Shown in pieces: positions 14,669 to 23,201 of a stretch of 64,000 bases of DNA; position 1 is the first letter of the stretch, and each line of letters opens with the position of its first letter. The position numbers and the translations under genes were made by a program. The notes beneath the pieces are model-generated. The model made no database searches, was not told where the DNA came from, and saw only the letters and a program-made list of their open reading frames with translations. This DNA is from JBCCTX01 sp965263105 (GTDB taxonomy: Bacteria > Bacteroidota > Bacteroidia > J057). The DNA lies in assembly GCA_965263105.1 (NCBI GenBank), contig CBDHGL010000003.1, positions 992,001 through 1,056,000 on the forward strand. The letters run 5' to 3'.

Positions 14669-16219
14669 TTAAAATGGGACCTCTCCTGGATCAGGAGGAG
14701 GAAGAGGCGTCGGGTCTGCCGGGGGTAGGTCATCATTCATTTTAGAGCCCCGAGTAATGGTTGAAGGGCCTCCTGCATATTGAGAGTAAGCGGATTCAAT
14801 ATCGGGATTGCCGTGGTACTGCCAATCACCAAATTTACCATACTGTCCAATGAAGTTCAGCTTTACATTGCCCGTAGGGCCGTTTCGTTGCTTGGCGATG
14901 ATCAACTCTGCTAAGCCCAGGGTAGAATTTCCCTCATCATCTGTTTCGAAGCCATAATACTCCGGGCGATAGAGAAACATAACCATATCTGCATCCTGCT
15001 CAATCGATCCACTCTCACGCAAATCACTCAGAACAGGCCTCCTGTCTCCGCCCCGACTTTCTACGGCTCGGCTTAGCTGAGAAAGGGCAATGACGCATAC
15101 ATCCAGTTCTTTGGCAATTTCTTTAAGAGCCCGAGAAATACCCGCAATTTCCTGCTCCCGGTTGGCATTTTTATTACTGCTACTGCCCGACATAAGTTGG
15201 AGATAGTCTATGACTACCAAGCCAATGCCTTTTTCGGCTTTGAGCCTCCTGCACTTGGCTCTTAGGTCAAAAATAGAGAGGGCAGGGGTATCATCGATGA
15301 AGATAGGGGCCTTGTTGAGGGTACCAATGCGGTGTAGCAGTTGTTTCCACTCATGTTCTTCTAAGCGACCCGTACGCACCTTTTGCGCGTCCAGTTCGGC
15401 TTCCGAACAAATCATCCGTTGGGTGAGCTGTACCGCTGCCATCTCCAAAGAGAAGAAGGCAACGGGCTCATTGAAACGCATGGCAGCATGGCGAGCAAGG
15501 GTCAGGGTAAGAGCAGTCTTGCCCATAGCTGGGCGAGCTGCAATGATCACTAAATCGGTTTTTTGCCATCCTGCCGTCATCTTATCCAACTCCATAAAGC
15601 CAGAAGGGATTCCCGTAACGCTGCTGTCCTTTCCCCGCATTTCTTCCAGCTTTTCCAAGGTCTTCATGACCAATTCCGGCATCGAAGCATAATTCCTGCG
15701 TAAGTTGGTCTCAGATATTTCAAATAATTGTTGTTCGGTGCCATCCAGGAGGTCAAACACGTCTGTACTTTCGTCGTAAGCGGATTTGATAACATTATCC
15801 GATATGGTAATAAGCTCCCGGAGGATAAACTTCTCCGCTACTACGCGTGCGTGATATTCAATATTGGCTGCAGAGGCTACCCGTGAGGTGAGTTCGGTGA
15901 GGTAAAAGGCTCCACCTGTTTGTTTGAGCTTTTGAACTTTGCTCAGGGCATTTTTAACGGTGAGGATATCAATGGGCTCGGAGTTCTGAAACAATTCTAT
16001 GATGGTTTCATAGATGAAGCGATTGGCATCCTTGTAAAACATGTGGGGCTTCAGGATGTCAATTACCCGGTGGAGGGAATCTTTTTCCAATAATAAGGCA
16101 CCTAACACAGCCTCTTCCATATCCAAGGCCTGGGGAGGAAGTTTACCTCCTGTAGGAACAGGGGTATTGATGCTGCGCACCTTGCCAGGGTTGTTGGATC
16201 TGTTTTCAGCGTGAGTCAT
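14669..16219 (-). CDS. dnaB: Replicative DNA helicase DnaB
   Basis: 516 residues. The N-terminal DnaG-binding domain begins at PPQALDMEEAVLGALLLEKD. The RecA-like core has Walker A AARPAMGKTALTLTLAR, Walker B-type VVIDYLQLM and the switch LSQLSRAVESRGGDRRPVLS. The C-terminal tail is proline- and acid-rich (DDLPPADPTPLPPPDPGEVPF). DnaB unwinds DNA at the replication fork as a hexamer. A promoter element and a group of DnaA-box-like sites lie upstream. A 160-codon frame on the opposite strand is a shadow. Confidence 0.97.
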   Translation of the reverse strand: MTHAENRSNNPGKVRSINTPVPTGGKLPPQALDMEEAVLGALLLEKDSLHRVIDILKPHMFYKDANRFIYETIIELFQNSEPIDILTVKNALSKVQKLKQTGGAFYLTELTSRVASAANIEYHARVVAEKFILRELITISDNVIKSAYDESTDVFDLLDGTEQQLFEISETNLRRNYASMPELVMKTLEKLEEMRGKDSSVTGIPSGFMELDKMTAGWQKTDLVIIAARPAMGKTALTLTLARHAAMRFNEPVAFFSLEMAAVQLTQRMICSEAELDAQKVRTGRLEEHEWKQLLHRIGTLNKAPIFIDDTPALSIFDLRAKCRRLKAEKGIGLVVIDYLQLMSGSSSNKNANREQEIAGISRALKEIAKELDVCVIALSQLSRAVESRGGDRRPVLSDLRESGSIEQDADMVMFLYRPEYYGFETDDEGNSTLGLAELIIAKQRNGPTGNVKLNFIGQYGKFGDWQYHGNPDIESAYSQYAGGPSTITRGSKMNDDLPPADPTPLPPPDPGEVPF

Positions 16220-16242
16220 GTGTTCATTCGGGTTTGGGACAT

Positions 16243-16250
16243 CAAATATA
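16243..16250 (-). promoter_or_regulatory. TAnnTTTG promoter element of dnaB
   Basis: TATATTTG on the minus strand, ending 23 bp before the dnaB start, matches the Bacteroidota -7 element and implies a 5' leader of about 15-20 bases. A -33 TTG is not obvious. Confidence 0.5.
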
Positions 16251-16310
16251 CAAATCCTTCCTCAGACATAGAATTCCAAGTAAATAAATGGTTTACAGGG
16301 AAATATCTAC

Positions 16311-16397
16311 TTATACACAGGCTTTCCCACAGGCACATCCGGGAAATCCACACAATTTACCTCAAAATTGTGGATAAGTTTCGAGAAATGTGGAGAA
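16311..16397. promoter_or_regulatory. Cluster of DnaA-box-like sites upstream of dnaB
   Basis: Four sites lie in 87 bp. TTATACACA is at 16311-16319 (8 of 9 to TTATCCACA) and AAATCCACA at 16344-16352 (7 of 9). A perfect TTATCCACA is on the minus strand at 16369-16377, and TTCTCCACA on the minus strand at 16389-16397 (8 of 9). The group lies between dnaB and an unrelated gene. It could regulate dnaB or be part of a replication origin; the sequence alone cannot decide. Confidence 0.5.
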
Positions 16398-16405
16398 AGG
16401 AGGAC

Positions 16406-17797
16406 TTATCTAAACTCTATCCCCATTCGCAATGAAAGTCTATTGAGGTAGATGTTTTTCCCTTGTAAGGTCTGGTATACAGGACTCAGCCCATATGTTT
16501 GGGAAGGACCCAGGTATAGGTTCAATTTGGAGTTGAGGTGGAACCTGTACATGATTCCCAGCTCAGCATGTAGGTGGGAGGACTTTTGTATTAAAGGGGG
16601 GGGATTCGCACCGAGGGACCTAAAACCACTTTCATTATTATCGAAATTAAATTCGAGCTTATTGAGACTTGTATTTAGGGAAACCCCTCCTTGAATTAAC
16701 CAGCTACTCCGGTCTGAGGCGAAGGTATATTGGGCCAATATGGGCACCTCCAATTGGAAGTTTTGCATAGAAAAATCTGATGTGGGGCTATTGTTGGTAG
16801 AAAAATTGGCGGAATCGGGACGAGTTCCCGATACGGGACTGAGGCGATGTTTGCCACTAGCGAAGATTCCCACCCCGGTGTGAATACTCAATTGCGGGTT
16901 CATATAATACCCCAAGGTAAGTCCTGTTGAAAGTCCTGAACGCGCATAATTAATCTCATAAAATACTAGACTAGGCCTATCTTGGCCGACAACAAGCTCC
17001 CCAAACTCTGGTTCAGAAACAGCAACATCAGGGGGGAAATCTACCTCAGCGGTGCGGGGAGGGTCTTGTTCTAAGCTAATTGACGCAGAGGTATACCAGG
17101 GTAATTCGGGACGTACATAGAAGCTGATTGCCCATTTGGAGGGACCCGGCAAAGGGGAACCTGCCAGTTGATCCATTCCGAGTAAAGGCGTAGATCCTTC
17201 CAAGACCATCTCATGAGAATAGCCTTCTAGGTCCACTGGTTCCAAAAAAGGAATGGGCAGATAGGTAGTAGATAGATTTGCCTGACCTAGGGGAGTAGGG
17301 CTGTTCTCGAGGGAGTTGCTGGTAGTGGGAAGTTCCAAAGCCGATTTCTTCAAGGAGGAAAGCGCCATTTGACGGGAAGGTTTTAGGCTAAATTGGGAAT
17401 CCTTTCCTCCATTTGGTGCTATTTTGTCCATCTCAGTTCCTTCTAATACAGATGGTTTCTCTTCGAAGGTGTTTTCCGTATCTAATGAACGGATAGACTT
17501 GTTGTTTTCCTTTCGGTCATCAGAGATTCCTTGTGGAAAGTTCTTTGTAGGATCGAGTTGCGCGATAGAATCTAATTCCTGAGTAAGAGGAGTTGTAGGG
17601 GAAGAATTAATCCACCAAAAGGCAGAAAAACTCAGCATGAGTAAGCCTATAGCTATAAGGGTCCAAAATCCCCTTTTTTGATGCCATTTGGGTTTTGCCA
17701 AATTGAGATGAATACTATCCCATACCTCCGGCCTAGGAGGAACCTCAACGCCTTGAAAGCGTTGGCGCAAGCTTTTTTCAAAGTTATCAGATGGCAT
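16406..17797 (-). CDS. Anti-sigma-like N-terminus fused to outer-membrane beta-barrel domain
   Basis: About 463 residues. The ATG at 17797 is chosen (reading MPSDNFEKSLRQRF) because it overlaps the sigma gene stop by 11 bp; a longer frame starts at 17830. Residues about 1-40 carry FxxxL-RFQGVEVPPRPEVWDSI, a pattern seen in Bacteroidota anti-sigma-like proteins. One membrane helix follows (FWTLIAIGLLMLSFSAFWWI), then a long Ser/Thr/Pro-rich linker. The last 200 residues alternate as beta strands ending in an aromatic-rich barrel (GLSTGLTLGYYMNPQLSIHT, then MYRFHLNSKLNLYLGPS). It likely controls the sigma factor encoded upstream. Confidence 0.65.
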   Translation of the reverse strand: MPSDNFEKSLRQRFQGVEVPPRPEVWDSIHLNLAKPKWHQKRGFWTLIAIGLLMLSFSAFWWINSSPTTPLTQELDSIAQLDPTKNFPQGISDDRKENNKSIRSLDTENTFEEKPSVLEGTEMDKIAPNGGKDSQFSLKPSRQMALSSLKKSALELPTTSNSLENSPTPLGQANLSTTYLPIPFLEPVDLEGYSHEMVLEGSTPLLGMDQLAGSPLPGPSKWAISFYVRPELPWYTSASISLEQDPPRTAEVDFPPDVAVSEPEFGELVVGQDRPSLVFYEINYARSGLSTGLTLGYYMNPQLSIHTGVGIFASGKHRLSPVSGTRPDSANFSTNNSPTSDFSMQNFQLEVPILAQYTFASDRSSWLIQGGVSLNTSLNKLEFNFDNNESGFRSLGANPPPLIQKSSHLHAELGIMYRFHLNSKLNLYLGPSQTYGLSPVYQTLQGKNIYLNRLSLRMGIEFR

Positions 17798-18341
17798 TCC
17801 TGAATGTATTTGTTTCCATACTATCCTCACGAATACGTTTGATTAAGATAGCCCTCGCCCGTGTATATTGTGAGCGCGAGGTACTCTCAGAAATACCCAA
17901 TTGTTGGCCAATTTCCTTGTGAGAGTATCCCTCAATGGCGTATAGGTTAAAAACTAATCTATAACCAGGTGGCAACTCTTGAATTACCTGATACAGGTAT
18001 TCCAATTCCAGTTCGTCTATTTCTTGGGTACTGACAGAAAGGCCCTCTCCTTCTTCAATAGATAATTGATATTGGTAGTTTTTCTGCTTGCGTAAATAAT
18101 CAATTGCTGTATTGATCATGATACGTCTCACCCAGCCTTCCCAGGATCCTTGAAAATTGTATTTTTTTATCTTCTGGAAAACTTTGATAAACCCTTCCTG
18201 CAGGATGTCTTCTGCTTCCGGAACATTCCGGGCATACCTCATACATACCCCCATCAATTGGGGAGACATCAATGTATAAAGCTCGCGTTGCGCATGAGCT
18301 TCCTCTTGCATACATGCATGTATGAGGCTTTTGGGTATCAT
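17787..18341 (-). CDS. ECF-type RNA polymerase sigma factor
   Basis: 184 residues. Region 2 is visible at CMRYARNVPEAEDILQEGFI and VFQKIKKYNFQGSWEGWVRR; region 4 at ELPPGYRLVFNLYAIEGYSH and KEIGQQLGISESTSRSQYTR. This is a normal-length ECF sigma-70 factor. The following gene overlaps by 11 bp and has an anti-sigma-like N-terminus, so the two are probably translationally coupled. Target promoters are unknown. Confidence 0.92.
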   Translation of the reverse strand: MIPKSLIHACMQEEAHAQRELYTLMSPQLMGVCMRYARNVPEAEDILQEGFIKVFQKIKKYNFQGSWEGWVRRIMINTAIDYLRKQKNYQYQLSIEEGEGLSVSTQEIDELELEYLYQVIQELPPGYRLVFNLYAIEGYSHKEIGQQLGISESTSRSQYTRARAILIKRIREDSMETNTFRNAI

Positions 18342-18466
18342 TTAGCTCAAAGAATCCTTTGCATTAAGATAACGAATCCTATTTCAATTATGCTGCATCC
18401 TATTGGAAACAATTTGTGTATCCGTTAAATTAGGCGTTAATACCTGGTATAATTAAACACCTAAAT

Positions 18467-19030
18467 ATGGACGAAGACATAAAGCAAGTTTTTGAGGATA
18501 CTAAAGATGCGATGGTCAAGGCTTTAAAACATTTGGAAGGTGAATTGCTGAAAATTCGGGCTGGAAAGGCAAGTCCCATTATGTTAGAAGGCGTTAAAGT
18601 GGACTATTATGGAACGCCTACTCCCCTCAATCAAGTCAGTGCAGTAAGTGCGGCAGATGCACGTACCCTAACGATTAAGCCCTGGGAGAAAGCCATGCTT
18701 CAACCCATTGAGCAGGCGATTTTTGCTGCTAATTTGGGCTTTAATCCCCAGAGTGACGGGGAGATGATAAGGATTCCCATTCCACGTCTCACAGAGGAGC
18801 GAAGGATTCAATTGACCAAGCAGGCCCGTGCTGAAGGGGAGAATGCAAAGATTAGTATCCGGAATGCTCGTCAGGAAGCCAACACCTATTTGAAAATGCT
18901 TCAAAAGGAAGGCACCTCCGAAGACGCGATCAAAGATGCAGAGAAACAGGTGCAGGAAATTACCAACTCCTTTGTAAAAAGTGTTGATGATACCTTAAAG
19001 GTTAAAGAGGCCGAAATTATGACCGTTTAA
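18467..19030 (+). CDS. frr: Ribosome recycling factor
   Basis: 187 residues, the exact family length. RRF splits post-termination ribosomes together with EF-G. The family core is clear: LEGELLKIRAGKASPIMLEG, VDYYGTPTPLNQVSAVSAAD, AIFAANLGFNPQSDGEMIRI and PIPRLTEERRIQLTKQARAE. No pyrH or tsf lies upstream here, unlike in many genomes. The popT gene follows after 109 bp with its own promoter element. Confidence 0.97.
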   Translation: MDEDIKQVFEDTKDAMVKALKHLEGELLKIRAGKASPIMLEGVKVDYYGTPTPLNQVSAVSAADARTLTIKPWEKAMLQPIEQAIFAANLGFNPQSDGEMIRIPIPRLTEERRIQLTKQARAEGENAKISIRNARQEANTYLKMLQKEGTSEDAIKDAEKQVQEITNSFVKSVDDTLKVKEAEIMTV

Positions 19031-19126
19031 GTTCATGCTGAGGGACTTTCAGCCGGATTATTTGACTGATAAATCTGGAAATTTGACCTTTCTTCACATA
19101 CTACCTGTATAGGAAGTATTTTTCCC

Positions 19127-19134
19127 TACTTTTG
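19127..19134 (+). promoter_or_regulatory. TAnnTTTG promoter element, probably leaderless popT
   Basis: TACTTTTG ends 5 bp before the ATG at 19140. In Bacteroidota transcription starts about 5-8 bases beyond this element, so the mRNA would begin at or next to the start codon. No good -33 TTG is seen at 17-23 bp. Confidence 0.5.
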
Positions 19135-19139
19135 CCCTC

Positions 19140-20090
19140 ATGATACGGTATATAAGTAATTTTCTTAAAGGCGTTGCCATGGGGGCTGCTAACGTGATTC
19201 CGGGTGTCTCTGGAGGAACAATAGCTTTGATTACAGGGATTTATGAACGTTTAATAAACGCTATAAAGTCCTTCGATCTGGCATCTATAAAGCTCTTGTT
19301 TTCCGGTAGACTTAAGGACTTTTGGACACATATTGATGGCTCATTTTTGCTCAGCATTTTTCTGGGTATTGGAATTAGTATTGTGAGCCTGGCTAAGTTA
19401 TTGGAATACCTCTTAGAGACACAGGAGATGTATACCATGGCCTTTTTCTTCGGGCTAATCCTACTTTCCATTTATTTTGTAGGCAAGACAGTTACCAAAT
19501 GGGATTTTTCCAGTATTCTCATGCTGATTGTAGGAACTGCAGCCGCAGTGGGAATTGCACTACTCGCCCCGGCAGGAGAGGATAGTAGTTTCTTATACGT
19601 ATTCATTTGTGGGATTGTCGCCATTTGCAGTATGATCCTTCCCGGCCTTTCTGGGTCTTTTGTATTGATTATCATGGGGAATTATGCCCTGATTTTGCGT
19701 TCAATCGGAGAGGCCAATACGGATATCCTTCTTCCCTTGGCCTTGGGTTGTGGCTTTGGATTAATTGCATTTTCCCACCTCTTGTCCTGGATTTTCAAAA
19801 ACTATCATAACCAAACTATCGCCCTGATGACAGGCTTCATTCTAGGATCTATGGCCATCATTTGGCCGTGGAAACATACCTTGACAGAGACTATTGTCAG
19901 AGATGGTAAGGACCCTAAAGAAGTAGTAACTGGGTACGAATGGTTTTTGCCGAGTATGGAGTTGAACTCAACCTGGATTGCCGTTGGATTGATCCTGTTA
20001 GGGATGGCAGCTATATGGTTAGTAGAAAAATCTGCTGTTGGACAGGAAAAGGGAGAGGGAGACCCAGAAGTATCTATAGGTTCTGTCTAA
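19140..20090 (+). CDS. popT: DUF368 polyprenyl-phosphate transporter (PopT family)
   Basis: 316 residues with about nine membrane segments. The N-terminal motif FLKGVAMGAANVIPGVSGGT is diagnostic for DUF368, and a second copy of the motif type (CSMILPGLSGSFVLIIMGNY) lies mid-protein. Members of this family (PopT) are reported to return undecaprenyl phosphate to the inner leaflet of the cytoplasmic membrane for cell-wall and glycan synthesis. It lies between frr and the convergent ispH, whose stop is only 7 bp away. ispH belongs to isoprenoid synthesis, but the two genes are not on the same strand. Confidence 0.92.
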   Translation: MIRYISNFLKGVAMGAANVIPGVSGGTIALITGIYERLINAIKSFDLASIKLLFSGRLKDFWTHIDGSFLLSIFLGIGISIVSLAKLLEYLLETQEMYTMAFFFGLILLSIYFVGKTVTKWDFSSILMLIVGTAAAVGIALLAPAGEDSSFLYVFICGIVAICSMILPGLSGSFVLIIMGNYALILRSIGEANTDILLPLALGCGFGLIAFSHLLSWIFKNYHNQTIALMTGFILGSMAIIWPWKHTLTETIVRDGKDPKEVVTGYEWFLPSMELNSTWIAVGLILLGMAAIWLVEKSAVGQEKGEGDPEVSIGSV

Positions 20091-20097
20091 GGGTCAA

Positions 20098-20943
20098 TCA
20101 GAACGTCAAGAGTTTTTGTTTGACCTCTTCCATTAACCACTGAGGGGTGCTAGTAGCGCCACATATTCCAACCCTATCTTCAGGGGCAAACCATTTTTCC
20201 ATAATTTCGTCCGGTTGCGTTACAAAATAAGTAGAAGGATTAACCTGCCTACAAACTTCGTATAGCATTTTTCCGTTAGAAGATTTCTTCCCAGCTACGA
20301 ATAAGATTTTGTCAAATCTCTCAGCAAATCCACGCAGTTCTTCATCTCGATTAGATACTTGCCTACAAATAGTATCATGTGCTTTTACCTTTACCCCTAT
20401 TTTTTCTAAATGCGCTACTACTTCATAAAAAGATTGTTTATTCTTAGTCGTTTGGCTGTAAAGGGTGACAGCTTCTGGTAATTCTTTTTCTTCTAACTCG
20501 CTTATTTGTTGGAAAACGGTTGCAGTTTCCTGGGTCTGGCCTTTTAGGGCAATTACTTCCGCGTGGTCAGGCTTACCATAAATGAAAATATTTTCGCGGT
20601 GTTCATGTGAATGGCGAATCCTATTCTGTAACTTAAGAACTACCGGGCAGGAGGCGTCAATGAGCTGTAAATTGTTTTCGATGGCAATTTTATAGGTTTC
20701 GGGAGGCTCGCCGTGTGCTCGAATGAGTACTTTGGAATTTTTTACCTGATACAATTCTTCTCTACTGATAGTGTATAGCCCCATACTTTCTAATCGCTGC
20801 ACTTCCTGGTCATTGTGAACGATATCTCCCAGGCAATACAAATGTCCTTCTTCTCTTAGGATGTCTTCAGCCATTTCAATGGCGTATACAACCCCAAAAC
20901 AGAACCCAGATGAGGAATCAATAGATATGGTTAAATTGAGCAT
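20098..20943 (-). CDS. ispH: 4-hydroxy-3-methylbut-2-enyl diphosphate reductase
   Basis: 281 residues. IspH makes IPP and DMAPP in the last step of the MEP pathway using a [4Fe-4S] cluster. The three cluster cysteines are in SGFCFGVVYAIEMAEDIL, IDASCPVV and GICGATSTPQWLMEE. The start overlaps the end of the lycopene cyclase gene by 26 bp, so it is the last gene of the carotenoid operon. This links precursor supply directly to pigment synthesis. Family length is normal. Confidence 0.96.
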   Translation of the reverse strand: MLNLTISIDSSSGFCFGVVYAIEMAEDILREEGHLYCLGDIVHNDQEVQRLESMGLYTISREELYQVKNSKVLIRAHGEPPETYKIAIENNLQLIDASCPVVLKLQNRIRHSHEHRENIFIYGKPDHAEVIALKGQTQETATVFQQISELEEKELPEAVTLYSQTTKNKQSFYEVVAHLEKIGVKVKAHDTICRQVSNRDEELRGFAERFDKILFVAGKKSSNGKMLYEVCRQVNPSTYFVTQPDEIMEKWFAPEDRVGICGATSTPQWLMEEVKQKLLTF

Positions 20944-21613
20944 TTAGGTGCAAGTTTTTTTTGAGAAATTCATACAGGTGAACGATTAGTAGTAATAGGA
21001 GCATAGAATAAAAAGGGTCCTCTATAGGAATCGATCCCACCCTTATGGAGAGGTTTTGTAAATTATTATACTCGACAACAGGAAGAGCAGTCAAAATGCC
21101 ATTTACAATAAAAAATGGAACAAGGTGAACGAGATACATCTGGGCAAAGCGGCCCAAATATTGAGGTCTGGTAAGGGCCGAGATTAGGAGGAGAAGCCCT
21201 ACTGATATAGAAGTTATGCAGGTGTATAATTTATCCAGGTGATAGATACCTAAAACAATGAGTGCAATGGCCATAACTCCATATACCTTGGGCATGGAGG
21301 GATGAGTCCAATTTTCGGGAATATAGGCCCTGAGACATTCATAAATAAATATGCATGCATAGGGCACTGTTAGAAAAAATAGCCACTCCTCAATCGGGAG
21401 ATTTGCCCAGTATAAACCCAAAAGGTACTCTGGATTGAAGTCCCAAACACCCAAAGAGGTGAATTGAATATCCCACCAAATGAAAATACCCCCTACAAGC
21501 AAAATAGATGGGAAAAGTGCCTTCCAGTATTGGAAAAAATAGACCTTTCTATCAAATGACAGAGCTAATGGAAATAAGATAGTGAGAATATTTAAAAGAA
21601 TATAGATGTACAT
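20918..21613 (-). CDS. crtYcd: Lycopene cyclase, fused CrtYc-CrtYd type
   Basis: 231 residues with about six to seven membrane segments. Two homologous halves are visible: WDFNPEYLLGLYWANLPIEE followed by WLFFLTVPYACIFIYE, then a second half with SIPIEDPFYSMLLLLLIVHL. The repeated proline-x-glutamate-(D/E) pattern marks the heterodimeric or fused CrtYc/CrtYd cyclases of actinobacteria, archaea and many Bacteroidota. It would form beta-ionone rings on lycopene. It lies between crtB (23-bp gap) and ispH (overlap). Confidence 0.88.
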   Translation of the reverse strand: MYIYILLNILTILFPLALSFDRKVYFFQYWKALFPSILLVGGIFIWWDIQFTSLGVWDFNPEYLLGLYWANLPIEEWLFFLTVPYACIFIYECLRAYIPENWTHPSMPKVYGVMAIALIVLGIYHLDKLYTCITSISVGLLLLISALTRPQYLGRFAQMYLVHLVPFFIVNGILTALPVVEYNNLQNLSIRVGSIPIEDPFYSMLLLLLIVHLYEFLKKNLHLNAQFNHIY

Positions 21614-21636
21614 GAATCCTTATTCCTTTACACAAA

Positions 21637-22470
21637 CTAGATGAAACTAAGCTGATGTTTCAAATAGGTGCTGACCAGAAGTGCGAATTTTTGGTTGTCA
21701 GGTACCCTGACCCTTTTTGCCTGTATTTGGGAGGCAGAGCTTTTGATTATTTTATGAAATAACCTCCTGTAGTAAACATAAGCCAGATAAACGCCTTTCT
21801 TTGCGCCTTCGGGCAGTTGATTAATTCCGATGAGGGCGTGATCAAAGTCCCTCGCTATATCTTTTTCTATTGCCTTTTTAACTTCATTAGTAAAAACTGA
21901 GAAGTCAACCCCTGGAAAATAAACCCTTCCCCTTTCTTGAAAGTCACTTTTTATGTCTCTGAGGAAGTTGACCTTTTGAAAGGCTTTTCCCAAACTTCTC
22001 GCATGAGGCTTTAGGGCCTGATACTTGGATTCATCCCCCTCACAAAATATCCTGAGACACATTAGCCCTACCACCTCTGCTGAACCATATATATATGTGT
22101 CATAAGAGTGGGAATCATGATGGGTCATCTCGAGGTCCATCTCCATGCTATTCAAGAAGGCTTCTATCAGTTCTTCTTCTATCTGGTAGGCTTTAACAAT
22201 CTGCTGAAATGACTGTAAAATAGGATTGGTGCTGATTCCTACCCTTAGAGCTTTATAGGTTTCTCCTTTGAATTCTTTTAATAAGTCCTCCTTGTCAAAT
22301 TCGTGGAAGGTATCGACAATTTCGTCTGCTAAACGTACAAACCCATATATACCATAAATAGGTAGATGAAATTTCTGCGCAAGCATCCTTATTCCTAAGG
22401 AAAAAGATGTACTGTACCTACGGGTGATAAGTTTACTGCATTCTAAGCAGGTGCTATTATAGAGCTTCAT
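21637..22470 (-). CDS. crtB: Phytoene synthase (squalene/phytoene synthase family)
   Basis: 277 residues when started at the ATG at 22470 (MKLYNSTCLECSKLITRRYS), which fits the family N-terminus; an upstream ATG at 22494 adds eight residues. The first aspartate-rich motif is in RLADEIVDTFHEFDKEDLL and the second in NFLRDIKSDFQERGRVYFP, with YSTSFSLGIRML ahead of them. It condenses two GGPP to phytoene. It follows the ECF sigma gene by about 29 bp and precedes the cyclase. A desaturase (crtI) is needed to reach lycopene and is not in the window. Confidence 0.93.
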   Translation of the reverse strand: MKLYNSTCLECSKLITRRYSTSFSLGIRMLAQKFHLPIYGIYGFVRLADEIVDTFHEFDKEDLLKEFKGETYKALRVGISTNPILQSFQQIVKAYQIEEELIEAFLNSMEMDLEMTHHDSHSYDTYIYGSAEVVGLMCLRIFCEGDESKYQALKPHARSLGKAFQKVNFLRDIKSDFQERGRVYFPGVDFSVFTNEVKKAIEKDIARDFDHALIGINQLPEGAKKGVYLAYVYYRRLFHKIIKSSASQIQAKRVRVPDNQKFALLVSTYLKHQLSFI

Positions 22471-22499
22471 ATGAGGACGGTAAGGGTAAATCAAGAATC

Positions 22500-23006
22500 T
22501 TAGGAAACAGGCCGAAAGCTTTTCAGCATTACCTTGAGTTTTTTACGGGCAATATGTATACGGTTCTTTACAGTTCCTATAGGTACATCTAGAATATGAG
22601 CTATCTCATGGTACTTATATCCCCGAAAGTACATAAGAAAGGGAGTTCTGTATTCGTAGCTCAAAGAATCGATAGCCTCATAGATCTCATCCAAGGTCAT
22701 ACTGCTGGTAGCGAGGTTATTCGTAGAGAAATCTGGTACAGAAGAATACTGAAGGGTACTGTCTATAAAGGCTTTTCTCTTGACCAATCGGTGATAATTG
22801 GTAATGAAGGTATTCTTCATAATCGTATACAGCCAAGCTTTGAGGTTGGTTCCTTCCTTAAATTTATCTCTATTAGAGATAGCCTTTACGAAAGTATCTT
22901 GAATTAAATCATTTGCATCTTCAACATCTCTTGTTAATTTTAAAGCGAGAGGCTTTAGGAGGTGTTGGTTCTGAATGACAGCGCTACTGAATTCAAGGGT
23001 AGTCAT
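22500..23006 (-). CDS. ECF sigma factor heading the carotenoid operon
   Basis: 168 residues. Region 2: KLTRDVEDANDLIQDTFVKA and GTNLKAWLYTIMKNTFITNY. Region 4: LSYEYRTPFLMYFRGYKYHE and IAHILDVPIGTVKNRIHIAR. No anti-sigma gene is adjacent. Its position at the head of the crtB-cyclase-ispH run suggests it controls pigment synthesis, for example in response to light or oxidative stress; that is inference. A full promoter lies upstream. Confidence 0.9.
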   Translation of the reverse strand: MTTLEFSSAVIQNQHLLKPLALKLTRDVEDANDLIQDTFVKAISNRDKFKEGTNLKAWLYTIMKNTFITNYHRLVKRKAFIDSTLQYSSVPDFSTNNLATSSMTLDEIYEAIDSLSYEYRTPFLMYFRGYKYHEIAHILDVPIGTVKNRIHIARKKLKVMLKSFRPVS

Positions 23007-23044
23007 ATAGCAGATTTGTTTTATGTTTTCTTCAATAACTTAAA

Positions 23045-23075
23045 CAAATCTAGCAATAATTGGATAAACTACCAA
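23045..23075 (-). promoter_or_regulatory. Bacteroidota promoter of the sigma-carotenoid operon
   Basis: Minus strand TTG (23073-23075), a 20-bp spacer and TAGATTTG (23045-23052) fit the TTG-N17-23-TAnnTTTG consensus. The expected transcription start is near 23038, giving a leader of about 32 bases. Confidence 0.7.
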
Positions 23076-23201
23076 TTTTGTTTAGCCTTTTGGGTAAATT
23101 TTTATACAAAATGTCATCCCGATAGCCTTTTACTTACCTGAGAAGCCTCATTTTTTAAAAAAAGCTTCTTTCCAACATCCTTAACAAAAGCCTTGTTTTG
23201 A

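Noticed and set aside
15210..15692. 160-codon plus-strand frame inside dnaB
   Set aside because: It lies wholly antisense to a certain dnaB; composition is that of a shadow frame.
16211..16435. 74-codon plus-strand frame upstream of dnaB
   Set aside because: It covers the dnaB promoter and DnaA-box cluster, and its sequence has no protein-like pattern.
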